Below, piece after piece: positions 1-10,587 of a stretch of 64,000 nt of DNA. The stretch covers positions 434,001-498,000 of the forward strand of contig JAIXWF010000011.1 in assembly GCA_027482185.1 (NCBI GenBank), written 5' to 3'. A model generated the notes under the pieces. That model saw only the letters and a program-made list of their open reading frames with translations. It did no database searches and had not been told where the DNA came from. The translations under genes and the position numbers were made by a program. Source of the stretch: Opitutaceae bacterium (GTDB lineage Bacteria; Verrucomicrobiota; Verrucomicrobiia; Opitutales; Opitutaceae). Numbering within the stretch: position 1 is the stretch's first letter; every line of letters starts with the position of its first letter.

Positions 1-1
1 C

Positions 2-952
2 GAGGAATGGGAAAAGGACTGGCCGCAGCGCCGCAACGAACGCGACCTAGTCGAATACATGCGCCGCACCGACCGCGTGCCGGTGATGACGAATTCCGAA
101 TCCATCGCCGATCTCGGCAACAACAGCTACGCCCAGCCCACCGTCGCCCTGAGCGTGCTCCGCGAACACATCCTCGGCCGCGAGCTCTTCGACCACGCCT
201 TCAAGACCTATGCGCAGCGCTGGATGTTCAAACGCCCGACGCCCGCGGACTTCTTCCGCACCATGGAGGACGCCAGCGGCATCGATCTCGATTGGTTCTG
301 GCGCGGTTGGTTCTACGGCACCGACCGCGTCGATGTCGCCGTCGACCAGGTGAAGTGGCTGCAGCTCGACTCCCGCGATCCCGCGATCGAAAAGCCGAAG
401 ACCAAGGCCGAGAAGGACGCCCTGCCCGCCATGACCTCCCGCGCCCTCAACGCCGACCTGCCCAAGCGCCTCGACCGTTTCCCGGAGCTGAAGGATTTCT
501 ACGACGGCTTCGACGAAGCCAGCGTCCTCCCCAGCGAGAAGAAGGCCTACGAGTCCCTGCTCAAGGAGTTGGCCAAGGCGAAGATCGATCCCGCGCTGCT
601 CAAGACCCCGCACAACTTCTACGTCGTCGAGTTTTCCAACGTCGGCGGCCTGCTCACGCCGCTGATCCTCAAGCTCGATTTCACGGACGGCAGCTCCGAG
701 GAACTGAAGATTCCCGCGGAAATCTGGCGCTTCAACACGGAGAAAACCTCGAAGCTCATCCTGACGAAGAAAGAATTGAAGGCCGTGACCTTCGATCCGC
801 GTCAGGAACTCGTCGACTGCGACATCGAGAACAACTTCTGGCCGCGCCGCCCGGTGAAGTCGAAGTTCCAGCTCTTCAAGGAAGAGACCCCGAAGAATCC
901 GATGCGCGAACTCACGAAGCCCGAAGCCGCCAAAACCGAAGATCCGAAGTGA
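2..952 (+). CDS. M1-family aminopeptidase, C-terminal part (partial at window start)
   Basis: The frame is open from the first bases, so this is the 3' part of a longer gene whose start and zinc-binding HExxH segment lie outside the window. The visible 316 codons read as the C-terminal half of an M1 (gluzincin) metallopeptidase. An acidic stretch with IDLDWFWRGWFYGTDRVDVAV is typical of the helical domain after the catalytic domain, and a lysine-rich tail follows. Family knowledge: M1 enzymes remove N-terminal amino acids from peptides, and Verrucomicrobiota homologues are usually exported. The TGA is 4 bp before the ATG of the DUF6702 gene, so the two are probably co-transcribed. The family call rests on pattern recognition of the C-terminal part only. 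Confidence 0.7.
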   Translation, partial: EEWEKDWPQRRNERDLVEYMRRTDRVPVMTNSESIADLGNNSYAQPTVALSVLREHILGRELFDHAFKTYAQRWMFKRPTPADFFRTMEDASGIDLDWFWRGWFYGTDRVDVAVDQVKWLQLDSRDPAIEKPKTKAEKDALPAMTSRALNADLPKRLDRFPELKDFYDGFDEASVLPSEKKAYESLLKELAKAKIDPALLKTPHNFYVVEFSNVGGLLTPLILKLDFTDGSSEELKIPAEIWRFNTEKTSKLILTKKELKAVTFDPRQELVDCDIENNFWPRRPVKSKFQLFKEETPKNPMRELTKPEAAKTEDPK

Positions 953-956
953 GCGC

Positions 957-1475
957 ATGATCCGTCGCCGGCTGTCCGTCCTCGCCCTCGCGCTCGGCCT
1001 GCTGGCCGCCGCGCGGGGCCACGAGATCCATACCTCGTTCGCCGAGGCGGACCACCGGCCGGAAAGAGGCGTCCTCGAAATCTCGATCCGCGTCTTCGCC
1101 GACGACTTCGAAGCCGCGCTGGCGAAGCGCGCCGGCAAACCCGTGTCGCTCGCCAAAACGCCGGCCGCGGAATTCGACGCCCTCGCCCGCGCCTACCTCG
1201 CGGAAAACTTCACCGTACGCTCCGCCGCCGGGCAGCCCGCGGCCCCGCGCTGGGTCGGAAAACAGCTCGAGGACGCGGCCAACGAGCTCTGGCTCTTCGT
1301 CGAGTATCCGTTTCCCGGCGACGTCGACGGCGCCCTGATCCGCCACGGCTTTCTGCGCGAGCTGTTTCCCAACCAGCTCAATTCCGTGCTCGTGCGCGCC
1401 GGCCCGCGCGCCGTCACGCTCGTCTTCTTCCCCGACCCGCGGGAGAAGTCCGTGCGGTTTCCCGCCGCCCGCTGA
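957..1475 (+). CDS. DUF6702 family exported protein
   Basis: 172 aa, with a short hydrophobic leader (residues 5-20, RRRLSVLALALGLLAAARG) followed by HEIHTSFAEADHRP, the characteristic N-terminal segment of the DUF6702 family as I recall it. The central ISIRVFADDFEAAL and the C-terminal LFPNQLNSVLVRAG also fit. Function is unknown. In sequenced relatives these proteins lie next to M1 peptidases, as here, which suggests a role at the cell envelope together with the upstream aminopeptidase. ATG at 957 is 4 bp after the preceding stop, and no Shine-Dalgarno is visible, so coupling is likely. Confidence 0.75.
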   Translation: MIRRRLSVLALALGLLAAARGHEIHTSFAEADHRPERGVLEISIRVFADDFEAALAKRAGKPVSLAKTPAAEFDALARAYLAENFTVRSAAGQPAAPRWVGKQLEDAANELWLFVEYPFPGDVDGALIRHGFLRELFPNQLNSVLVRAGPRAVTLVFFPDPREKSVRFPAAR

Positions 1476-1492
1476 ACGTCCGCCGTCGCCGA

Positions 1493-2512
1493 ATGTCCGC
1501 GCCCGTTCCCGCCGCCGCGCCCCCGGCCTCTTCGCGCCTGCGGCGCAACCTCCCGCTCCTGCTCGGACTCGCCCTCGCCGGCCTTTGCGCCTGGGCCCTG
1601 CTCAGCCGCATCACCGAGCGCGCCGGCTGGCTCGTCGTCGAGGTGCCCGCCGAGGTGCCGAAGGGCCGTCCGCTCGAGATTAGAATCACGCTTCCGCAGC
1701 CGGTCCCGGCCGGCACGATCAAGGTCGACCTGCATTGGAAGGACCAACGCGGCGAGATCCGCGGTTTTCTCAGCGCAGCCCCGCGGCAGGCGACCAAACC
1801 GGAAATCGCCGCCCATCGCTTTCTCCTGCCGCTGCCCGCGCTGCCGTCGCTCGCCGAAGTCTACGCCGTCGCCTACCTGTCGCCGGACGGCCGCTGGGAG
1901 AAACGCACGCGCGCCGCCGTCACCGAGGAAATCGCCGTCGGCCCCGCCCCCGCGGCATCCGCCGCCCCCGCGCCGGCCGGGTTCCGCCGGATCGATGCCT
2001 TCGAACTCAGCTTCGAGCCGGTGCCGAAGCGCCGCGATTCCGCCGCCGTCCGCTGGTTCGTCGCCATGGCTTGGCTCACCGCCGGGGCCGTCGCGGGGCG
2101 CCGGCTGCGTTCCCCGCTCGGTTTCGTCCTGGCCGCGGCCGCGCTGCTCGCCGCGGCCGGCGAATTGCTCGCCGCCGACACCGCGCTGGCGGACGCGCTG
2201 CGCGGTTTTGCCACCACCCAAAATTGGTACGAGGGCCGCCGCGAACTGCAGCGGCTCTTCACCGCGACCGCCCTGGCGTTTACGGTTCTGCTGCTCGGCT
2301 TCATCTGGCGGCGCTCCCTGCCGGCGGCGCGCGCGTGGTTCTTCACCGCCCTCGTCGCCTTCGCCGGCGCCGAGGTCGTCAGCCTGATTTCGCTGCACGG
2401 CGCCGACCGCTGGCTCAACCGCCCCGTCGCCGGCATCCCCGCGATCCAGCTCGCCAAGCTCGCCGCCGCCGCGGTCGCCGTCCTCGCCGCCCGCCGCCTG
2501 CGCCGCGGCTGA
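1493..2512 (+). CDS. Hypothetical multi-pass membrane protein
   Basis: 339 aa and not assigned to a named family. Residues about 20-41 form a membrane segment. An extracytoplasmic domain of roughly 140 aa rich in beta-forming residues follows (WLVVEVPAEVPKGRPLEIRI). Four to five hydrophobic helices fill the C-terminal half (about 190-210, 215-235, 258-275, 290-310, 318-335). It follows the DUF6702 gene by 17 bp on the same strand, so the M1 peptidase, DUF6702 and this protein probably form one operon. The C terminus AARRLRRG is basic, consistent with a cytoplasmic end. No enzymatic motif is visible. Confidence 0.7.
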   Translation: MSAPVPAAAPPASSRLRRNLPLLLGLALAGLCAWALLSRITERAGWLVVEVPAEVPKGRPLEIRITLPQPVPAGTIKVDLHWKDQRGEIRGFLSAAPRQATKPEIAAHRFLLPLPALPSLAEVYAVAYLSPDGRWEKRTRAAVTEEIAVGPAPAASAAPAPAGFRRIDAFELSFEPVPKRRDSAAVRWFVAMAWLTAGAVAGRRLRSPLGFVLAAAALLAAAGELLAADTALADALRGFATTQNWYEGRRELQRLFTATALAFTVLLLGFIWRRSLPAARAWFFTALVAFAGAEVVSLISLHGADRWLNRPVAGIPAIQLAKLAAAAVAVLAARRLRRG

Positions 2513-2645
2513 GCGATCGGCGATCAGCTATCGGCGACTAGCGATCAGCCGTCAGCGATCAGCGATCAGCGCCCGGCTCTCAGCGCTCAGGGCAGACATT
2601 CGGTCCGCTCCTCTCTCAACTCTCAGCTCTCAACTCTCAACTCCT
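2513..2645. repeat. Heptad arrays in convergent junction (GC-NN-TCA and CTCTCAA words)
   Basis: Immediately after the TGA of the membrane-protein gene there are about eleven 7-bp units of the form GCGATCA/GCNNTCA (2513-2590). After about 20 bp of other sequence come four to five CTCTCAA/CTCTCAG units (2611-2643), ending beside the SDR stop codon. Both arrays keep phase strictly at 7 bp while the variable positions change. They fill the 3'-3' gap between two convergent genes. Confidence 0.85.
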
Positions 2646-2650
2646 TCCGA

Positions 2651-3361
2651 TCACACATCCCCCTGCTCCGGCCGCAGCACGATCTCCTCGACCACGGTGC
2701 GCCGCGAGAGGCGGTAAACATCGAGAAACGCCCGCGCCACGTCCGCCGCCGGCATGATGCGTTCCGCGGGCACGCCGCTGCCCGACCACGACGGCGACCA
2801 CGTCGCCCCGGGATGCACGCAGCACACGCGGACGCCGGTGCCCTTCGTCTCGGCGCGCAGCACCTTCGCCAGACCGGTGACGCCGAACTTCGCCGCGCAG
2901 TACGCCGCCCCGTTCGGATACGCGTCGAGCCCCGCGATCGAGCTCATGAAGAAAACGTCGCCGTGTTTGCGCGCGAGCATCGCCGGCACGAAGGCCTGCG
3001 TGACCAGGAACGCGCTGCGCAAATTCGCCGCCACGATGCGGTCGAACTCCGCCACCTTCGTCGCGGCAAAGGGCGCGCCTGCGAACACGCCCGCGTTGTT
3101 GATCAGCACGTCGACGCGGCCGAACCGCTTCGTCACCGCCGCGGCCATCGCCGCCACCGCCGCCTCGTCCGCCACATCGCAACCGAAGCATTCCGCCTTC
3201 GCCCCGCGGCGCGCGCAGGCCTTGGCCACCGCGGCGAGCTTCGCTTCGTTCCGCGCCACCAGCGCGAGTTTCACGCCTTTGATTTCACGCGCGAATACCT
3301 CGGCCAAAGCGGCGCCGATTCCCTGGGACGCACCGGTGATGAGAACAACGGGAGCTTTCAT
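2651..3361 (-). CDS. SDR oxidoreductase, sepiapterin reductase-like
   Basis: 236 aa from the ATG at 3361; the frame also extends 9 codons upstream, but MKAPVVLITGASQGIG is the natural Rossmann start. The classical SDR features are present: TGASQGIG cofactor loop (9-16), NNAG (88-91), catalytic Ser141, and Tyr154/Lys158 in YCAAK. The C terminus RTVVEEIVLRPEQGD and the VHPGATWSPSW segment resemble, from memory, the Chlorobium sepiapterin reductase. It is the last gene of a minus-strand group behind PTPS and FolE2 (gap 122 bp to folE2, containing a heptad array). Context plus C terminus suggest reduction of 6-pyruvoyl-tetrahydropterin to a tetrahydrobiopterin-type product. A generic SDR of other specificity is the alternative. 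Confidence 0.8.
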   Translation of the reverse strand: MKAPVVLITGASQGIGAALAEVFAREIKGVKLALVARNEAKLAAVAKACARRGAKAECFGCDVADEAAVAAMAAAVTKRFGRVDVLINNAGVFAGAPFAATKVAEFDRIVAANLRSAFLVTQAFVPAMLARKHGDVFFMSSIAGLDAYPNGAAYCAAKFGVTGLAKVLRAETKGTGVRVCCVHPGATWSPSWSGSGVPAERIMPAADVARAFLDVYRLSRRTVVEEIVLRPEQGDV

Positions 3362-3430
3362 CCTGCCAGCGAATCGCTCCGTTCCCACAAAGCAACGCCC
3401 GCCCGGACTCGTTGTCCGCCCGCAACTCCG

Positions 3431-3463
3431 TCTTTCAACCTTCAGCTTTCAACTTTCACCTGC
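3431..3463. repeat. Heptad array (CTTTCAA) between folE2 and SDR gene
   Basis: Four to five units of CTTTCAA/CCTTCAG/CTTTCAC with 7-bp period lie in the 122-bp gap of the minus-strand pterin operon. Confidence 0.7.
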
Positions 3464-3483
3464 CGGCGGCCGCTCCGCCGGCT

Positions 3484-4458
3484 TCAGCACACGAGCGAGC
3501 CGAAATCGGTGAAGTCCGCCTGCAACCCGCCGGGCACGCCTTTGCAGATCACGCTCACGGCGTCGTGCGAATGCAGCGATTCGAGGTGCGAGCATGCGAT
3601 CTGGAAATCGGCGATGCGCTTGTCGCCCGCCAATTCGCGGTAGAGCAGGCGCGCCGCGTCCTCGACGAACTTGATGTAGGTGCCGTTGAGCTCGGCGAAG
3701 GCCTGCTCGTCCTCGCGCTTCACCATCACCTGCGTCTCGGTCTTCAGACCTTCGGCGCAATGGCGCTGCAGGTCCTCGATCGGCAGCGTGCGGCCCGCGG
3801 CGATCTCGACCTTCACGCGCGCCTTCGAGCGCTGCGCGTGCGGCGTGGCGTACACCCCGCGCGTGCGCCGCGCATGCTCCGCCAGCTCCGCGCTGCACGG
3901 GCACGTCGACGAATAGACGAAATCGAACTCGATGAATTTCCGGAACCGGCCCTGGCGGTCCATCGTGCCTTCGAAGGTCACCTTGTAATACTGCCAGCCC
4001 TTCAGCCCGCTGCGCAGGCTCGGCTGCAAAATCGGGTAGGAAAACGACAGCCGCACCCGCGCCTCGAAGGCGACGATCTTGCGGCGGTACTGCTCGAGGA
4101 TCCGCCGCAGCAAATCGGGCGAAAACACCTTCTCCTCGTGCTCGTAGAAGGTCCGCATGATGCGGCCCATGTTGATGCCCTTGAGATTGGCCTCGAGCGA
4201 CACCGTGCCCGTCACCGCCGTCTCGAGCGTCAGAATCCGGCCGTCCTTCGCCTTGAACTTCAGCGGCAGCCGGAAATTCGCGCAGCCGACCTGCTGGATC
4301 GGCACGTTGGCGCCGCCGATCGCGTCGACCGCTTCCATCATGTCCGGCAGCGATTCGCGGTACGCGGCGTCGCTCTTGAACTTCGCCTGGAAGCCGCGCG
4401 CGATCAGCGGCTCGACGCCGCCCGCCGTGCGGTGCAGGAACATGGGCTTCTTTTTCAT
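3484..4458 (-). CDS. folE2: GTP cyclohydrolase FolE2 (type IB)
   Basis: 324 aa, a normal length for FolE2, which converts GTP to 7,8-dihydroneopterin triphosphate, the entry step of folate, queuosine and biopterin synthesis. Diagnostic segments are [14 protein letters not shown] around the metal-ligand cysteine, [24 protein letters not shown], and [14 protein letters not shown] near the C terminus. Type IB enzymes use several metals and are often the zinc-independent alternative to FolE. The ATG at 4458 is preceded by GAGGAAG with about 5 bp spacing, one of the few clear Shine-Dalgarno sites in the window. It lies 66 bp downstream of the PTPS gene and upstream of the SDR gene on the same strand, which favours tetrahydropterin synthesis over folate alone. 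Confidence 0.93.
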   Translation of the reverse strand: MKKKPMFLHRTAGGVEPLIARGFQAKFKSDAAYRESLPDMMEAVDAIGGANVPIQQVGCANFRLPLKFKAKDGRILTLETAVTGTVSLEANLKGINMGRIMRTFYEHEEKVFSPDLLRRILEQYRRKIVAFEARVRLSFSYPILQPSLRSGLKGWQYYKVTFEGTMDRQGRFRKFIEFDFVYSSTCPCSAELAEHARRTRGVYATPHAQRSKARVKVEIAAGRTLPIEDLQRHCAEGLKTETQVMVKREDEQAFAELNGTYIKFVEDAARLLYRELAGDKRIADFQIACSHLESLHSHDAVSVICKGVPGGLQADFTDFGSLVC

Positions 4459-4524
4459 GGGCTTCCTCGATCTCCGGGAAAAACGGACGCCGTCGGCCGG
4501 GGCCGCGGGTCGCTTCCGGACGAA

Positions 4525-5013
4525 TCAGCGGGCGGACGCCTCCGCGGCGCCGGGGCCGAAAAATTCCGCGTAATTGCGGGGCGTTTCGAAAAGTCGGATG
4601 CGGTAAAGCTCGGCCGCCTTGGGCAACCGCGGCGCGATCTCGTGCCAGAACGCGATCACGAGATTCTCCGTCGATGGGATCACGTTGCGCAGAAAATCGA
4701 CGTCGGTGTTGAGATTTCGGTGGTCGCACTTGTCCACCACGGCCTCGTTCAGGAGGTCCCTCAGATCGCCCAGTTCCATAATGTAACCGGTGTCCGGATC
4801 CGGCTGGCCGCGGACGGTCACTTCGAGGACGTAATTGTGCCCGTGCCAATGCGGATTCGTGCACAGGCCGTACTGCTCGACGTTCCAGCGCTGGCTCTTC
4901 GTCGGGTTGTGGAGCCGGTGCGCCGAATTGAAATGCACCTGCCGCGTGATGTACACGGTTCCGGGCAGCACGCGGGGCGGCGCGGGTTTTTTGCGGGCGG
5001 CAGGTTTCGGCAT
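4525..5013 (-). CDS. 6-pyruvoyl-tetrahydropterin synthase (PTPS/QueD family, eukaryotic-type)
   Basis: 162 aa. Zinc ligands are His32 (NSAHRLHNP) and His57/His59 (HWHGHNY). The catalytic Cys51 lies in GLCTNPHWHGHNY, the Asp97-His98 pair in KCDHRNLN, and the substrate Glu in LFETPRN. Spacing and wording (VTVRGQPDPDTGYIMELGDL, STENLVIAFW, LYRIRLFET) match animal PTPS better than E. coli QueD, as I recall those sequences. The family makes 6-pyruvoyl-tetrahydropterin (PTPS) or 6-carboxy-tetrahydropterin (QueD) from dihydroneopterin triphosphate, the FolE2 product. It is first in the minus-strand operon PTPS-folE2-SDR. Residues 1-15 are a Lys/Pro/Ala-rich extension. Queuosine synthesis remains possible, but no queC/queE is in the window. 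Confidence 0.88.
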   Translation of the reverse strand: MPKPAARKKPAPPRVLPGTVYITRQVHFNSAHRLHNPTKSQRWNVEQYGLCTNPHWHGHNYVLEVTVRGQPDPDTGYIMELGDLRDLLNEAVVDKCDHRNLNTDVDFLRNVIPSTENLVIAFWHEIAPRLPKAAELYRIRLFETPRNYAEFFGPGAAEASAR

Positions 5014-5118
5014 GGAGGGTCAGAAGTAGCGAAAATCCCCGCGCGGTCAATCCGCCGGCTCAATCGGCCCCGCGCTGTTGAGCCACGCCTCTGCCCGCCA
5101 TTAGCCCCGGGCATCGGA

Positions 5119-5137
5119 GCGAGGCCAGAGGCCTCGC
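5119..5137. repeat. Inverted repeat GCGAGGCC-AGA-GGCCTCGC
   Basis: A perfect 8-bp stem with 3-nt loop. It shares the GAGGC/GCCTC core with the hairpin at 9530-9550, so both may belong to one small REP-like family. Confidence 0.6.
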
Positions 5138-5202
5138 AGGTGAAGGGTGAAAGTTGCAGGTTGAAAGATCGGGCCCACGAGACCGCCGCCTTCATCCCCG
5201 CG

Positions 5203-5247
5203 CCTATCCGTCCCCTAAGTCCCATCCGTCCCATTCGTCCCATTTTC
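5203..5247. repeat. 9-bp tandem array (CCCATCCGT type)
   Basis: Five consecutive 9-bp units: CCTATCCGT, CCCCTAAGT, CCCATCCGT, CCCATTCGT, CCCATTTTC. The same word recurs at 38125-38169 and 41355-41391. Confidence 0.75.
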
Positions 5248-5372
5248 CGATCCTTCACCCCACCGTTTCGCGTTTCGACCTGCGCCGCCACCTGCCGCCT
5301 CCGCGCCGCCTCGCCGCTTTCTGGTTCGACGCCCCTCCCGCTCCCGCTGCACCTTCCCTCTCCGCTTCGCCC

Positions 5373-6211
5373 ATGAGAATCCGCAAAGTCCTCGTCACCG
5401 CCGCCAATCCCCGCCAGCGCACGCTGCCGCTGCAGACCTTGATGGACCGCAACGGCGAGCCCAAGTCCGCCCTGCAGGTCGTGCTCGAGGAAGCCGCCGG
5501 CGCCGGCATCGAGGAATTCGGCGTCGTGGTCTGCCCGGGCGACGAAACCGCCTACGCCGATGCCTGCGGCGACCTCCGCGGCCGCGTCCGCTTCATCGTG
5601 CAGGACCAGCCGCGCGGCTACGGCCACGCCGTCCTCAGCGGCCGCAGCTTCGTCGGCGACGAACCATTTCTCCATCTCGTCGGCGATCATCTCCACGTTT
5701 CCCAAACCTCGACCAGCTGCGCCCGCCAACTGATCGCCACCGCCGAAGCGGAAAACGCCTCCGTCTCCGCCGTCCAACCGACGCGCGAAAGCCAACTCAC
5801 GGAGTTCGGCGCCGTCGGCGGCCGTCTCGTCGGCGGCGCCAAGCCGCTCTACCACGTCGAGGCCGTGCTGGAAAAACCCACGCCCACCGCCGCCGAGCAG
5901 CAGCTCATCGTCCCCGGCCTGCGCGCCGGTTTCTACCTCTGCTTCTTCGGCATGCACGTCTTCGAGCCGGAGCTGTTCCACATTCTCGACGAACAGCGCC
6001 AGGCCGCCCCGGACCGCCCGCTCGGACTGTCTCCCGCCCTGCATACCCTCGCCGCCCGGCGCCGCTACCTCGCCTTCACCGTCGCCGGCCGCCGCTTCGA
6101 CATCGGCGCCTCCTACGGGCTGCTCTTCGCCCAGCTCGCCCTTTCCCTCGCCGGCCGCGACCGCGATCGCGTGCTCACCCAGCTCGTCGAGCTCCTCGCC
6201 GTCCGCGCCGA

Positions 6212-6215
<4 letters not shown>
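5373..6215 (+). CDS. GalU-like nucleotidyltransferase with degenerate N-terminal motif
   Basis: 280 aa. ATG 5373 (MRIRKVLVTAANPRQRTLPL) is chosen; the frame is open upstream, but that part is translated intergenic repeat. The fold signs are those of glucose-1-phosphate uridylyl/thymidylyltransferases: PLQTLMDRNGEPKSALQVV, the acidic metal segment FLHLVGDHLHV, VEAVLEKPTPTAAEQ, and the C-terminal RRFDIGASYGLLFAQLAL. The usual N-terminal GxGTRxxP loop is replaced by AANPRQRTLP, so catalysis or nucleotide choice may differ. Its TGA overlaps the next ATG (ATGA, 6212-6215), so it is translationally coupled to the kinase-pyrophosphorylase fusion. I infer a shared sugar-nucleotide pathway. Confidence 0.75.
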
Positions 6216-9529
<3,314 letters not shown>

Positions 9530-9550
9530 GGACGCCTCTCCGAGGCGTCC
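9530..9550. terminator. Hairpin GGACGCCTC-TCC-GAGGCGTCC after the fusion gene
   Basis: A perfect 9-bp stem with 3-nt loop starts at the base after the TAG stop of the fusion gene. No T-run follows, so it may be a transcript-stabilising hairpin or a REP-like element rather than a classical terminator. Confidence 0.5.
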
Positions 9551-9644
9551 GCCCTCGTCGCATCCGCATCCTCCGCTCCGCCGCGGTTTCGTCCGCCTTT
9601 TGTTTCGCCGCGGACCGCGCGAGCCGTTTCAACCCGCACACGCC

Positions 9645-10448
9645 ATGGCGATGCGCTTCAGCATTCTCGGGACCGGCAGCTCGGGCAACGCGGCGTTGCT
9701 CGTCACCGAACAGGCCCGCGTCCTCGTCGACGCCGGGTTCTCCGCGCGCAAACTCGGCCAGCTCCTCGCCGGCGTCGGCGAAACGCTCGAGCGCATCGAC
9801 GCCGTCTTCCTCACCCACGAGCACGGCGACCACGCCGCCGGCCTCGAAGGCCTGAAGAAGTTTCCCGGCCTCCGCGTCTTCGCCAACGCCCCCACCTCCC
9901 GCGCCGTCCAGGCCGGCCTCGGCCACCGGCCCGACTGGCAGGTCTTCCAGACCGGCTCCCGTTTCCAATTCCGCGATCTCCAGATCGAAACGTTCGCCGT
10001 GCCGCACGACGCGCAGGAACCCGTCGGCTTCCGTTTCACCTCAGGCCACGAGGGCGATCTCTTCGCGCCGCGGCGGTCGCTCGCGTTTCTCACCGATCTC
10101 GGCCACGCCCCGCTCAATGTGCAGGAATCGATTCGCGACTGCGACGTCGTCGTGGTCGAAGCCAACCACTGCCCCGACCTCCTGCAGGCCGACCAGAAAC
10201 GTCCGTGGTCGACGAAGCAGCGCATCGCCGGCCGGCACGGCCATCTTTCCAACCACGCCGCGCGCGATCTGCTCGCCACGGTCGCCAGCCCGCGCTGGCG
10301 CCGCATCTACCTCACGCACCTCTCCCGCGACTGCAATTCCCGCGCCGCCGTCGAGGCCGCCCTCGCCCCGGTGCGCACCGCCCTCCCCGCCTGCGAATTC
10401 GCCGTCGTCGAACCCGGCGAAAGCACGCCGCTGTACGATCTCGGATAG
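9645..10448 (+). CDS. MBL-fold metallo-hydrolase, YycJ/WalJ-like
   Basis: 267 aa from ATG 9645 (MAMRFSILGTGSSGNAALLV); earlier in-frame codons are intergenic. The beta-lactamase metal motif is LTHEHGDHAAGL (HxHxDH), with further ligands in HDAQEPVGFRF, LTDLGHAP and YLTHLSRDCN. The GTGSSGN opening and the H-L-S motif (RHGHLSN) place it in the WalJ/YycJ group, cytoplasmic enzymes thought to be exonucleases or linked to cell-wall/DNA-replication coordination. The gene stands alone, separated from the fusion gene by 115 bp and convergent with the MFS transporter. Confidence 0.85.
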   Translation: MAMRFSILGTGSSGNAALLVTEQARVLVDAGFSARKLGQLLAGVGETLERIDAVFLTHEHGDHAAGLEGLKKFPGLRVFANAPTSRAVQAGLGHRPDWQVFQTGSRFQFRDLQIETFAVPHDAQEPVGFRFTSGHEGDLFAPRRSLAFLTDLGHAPLNVQESIRDCDVVVVEANHCPDLLQADQKRPWSTKQRIAGRHGHLSNHAARDLLATVASPRWRRIYLTHLSRDCNSRAAVEAALAPVRTALPACEFAVVEPGESTPLYDLG

Positions 10449-10587
10449 GGAAGCAGTCGGCGGTCAGTAGTCAGCACTCAGCGGTCAGCCATCAGCCTTC
10501 AGCCATCGACCCATCGCGTTCGCCACGATAGTACCTTCCCCACGCCGACCCACTGACCGCCGACAGCTGACAGCTGATAGCTTTCAG
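10449..10587. repeat. Inverted heptad arrays (TCAG / CTGA) in convergent junction
   Basis: Left array, about 10454-10508: CGGTCAG, TAGTCAG, CACTCAG, CGGTCAG, CCATCAG, CCTTCAG, all 7-bp period. Right array, about 10551-10587: ACTGACC, GCCGACA, GCTGACA, GCTGATA, GCTTTCA, ending at the MFS stop codon. The right array is roughly the reverse complement of the left, so a transcript crossing the junction from either side could fold into an imperfect stem. Confidence 0.85.

Larger units (their letters stand above)
5014..5372. other. Divergent intergenic region with hairpin and 7-/9-bp arrays
   Basis: This 359-bp gap separates the divergent pterin operon (minus) and nucleotidyltransferase (plus). It holds no ORF I can support. 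It contains an 8-bp perfect inverted repeat with AGA loop (5119-5137), a short heptad run (GTGAAGG/GTGAAAG/TTGAAAG, about 5140-5168) and a 9-bp array (5203-5247). Promoters for both directions must lie here, but I cannot place a convincing -35/-10. Confidence 0.6.

Noticed and set aside
3449-5050. A 533-codon minus-strand frame spanning folE2 and PTPS
   Set aside because: It is a different frame from both enzymes and yields Arg/Ala-rich low-complexity protein.
5154-5372. Upstream extension of the GalU-like gene to the first ATG of the frame
   Set aside because: The extra residues translate the 9-bp intergenic array (PSPKSHPSHSSHFP) and precede the natural N terminus MRIRKVLVTAA.
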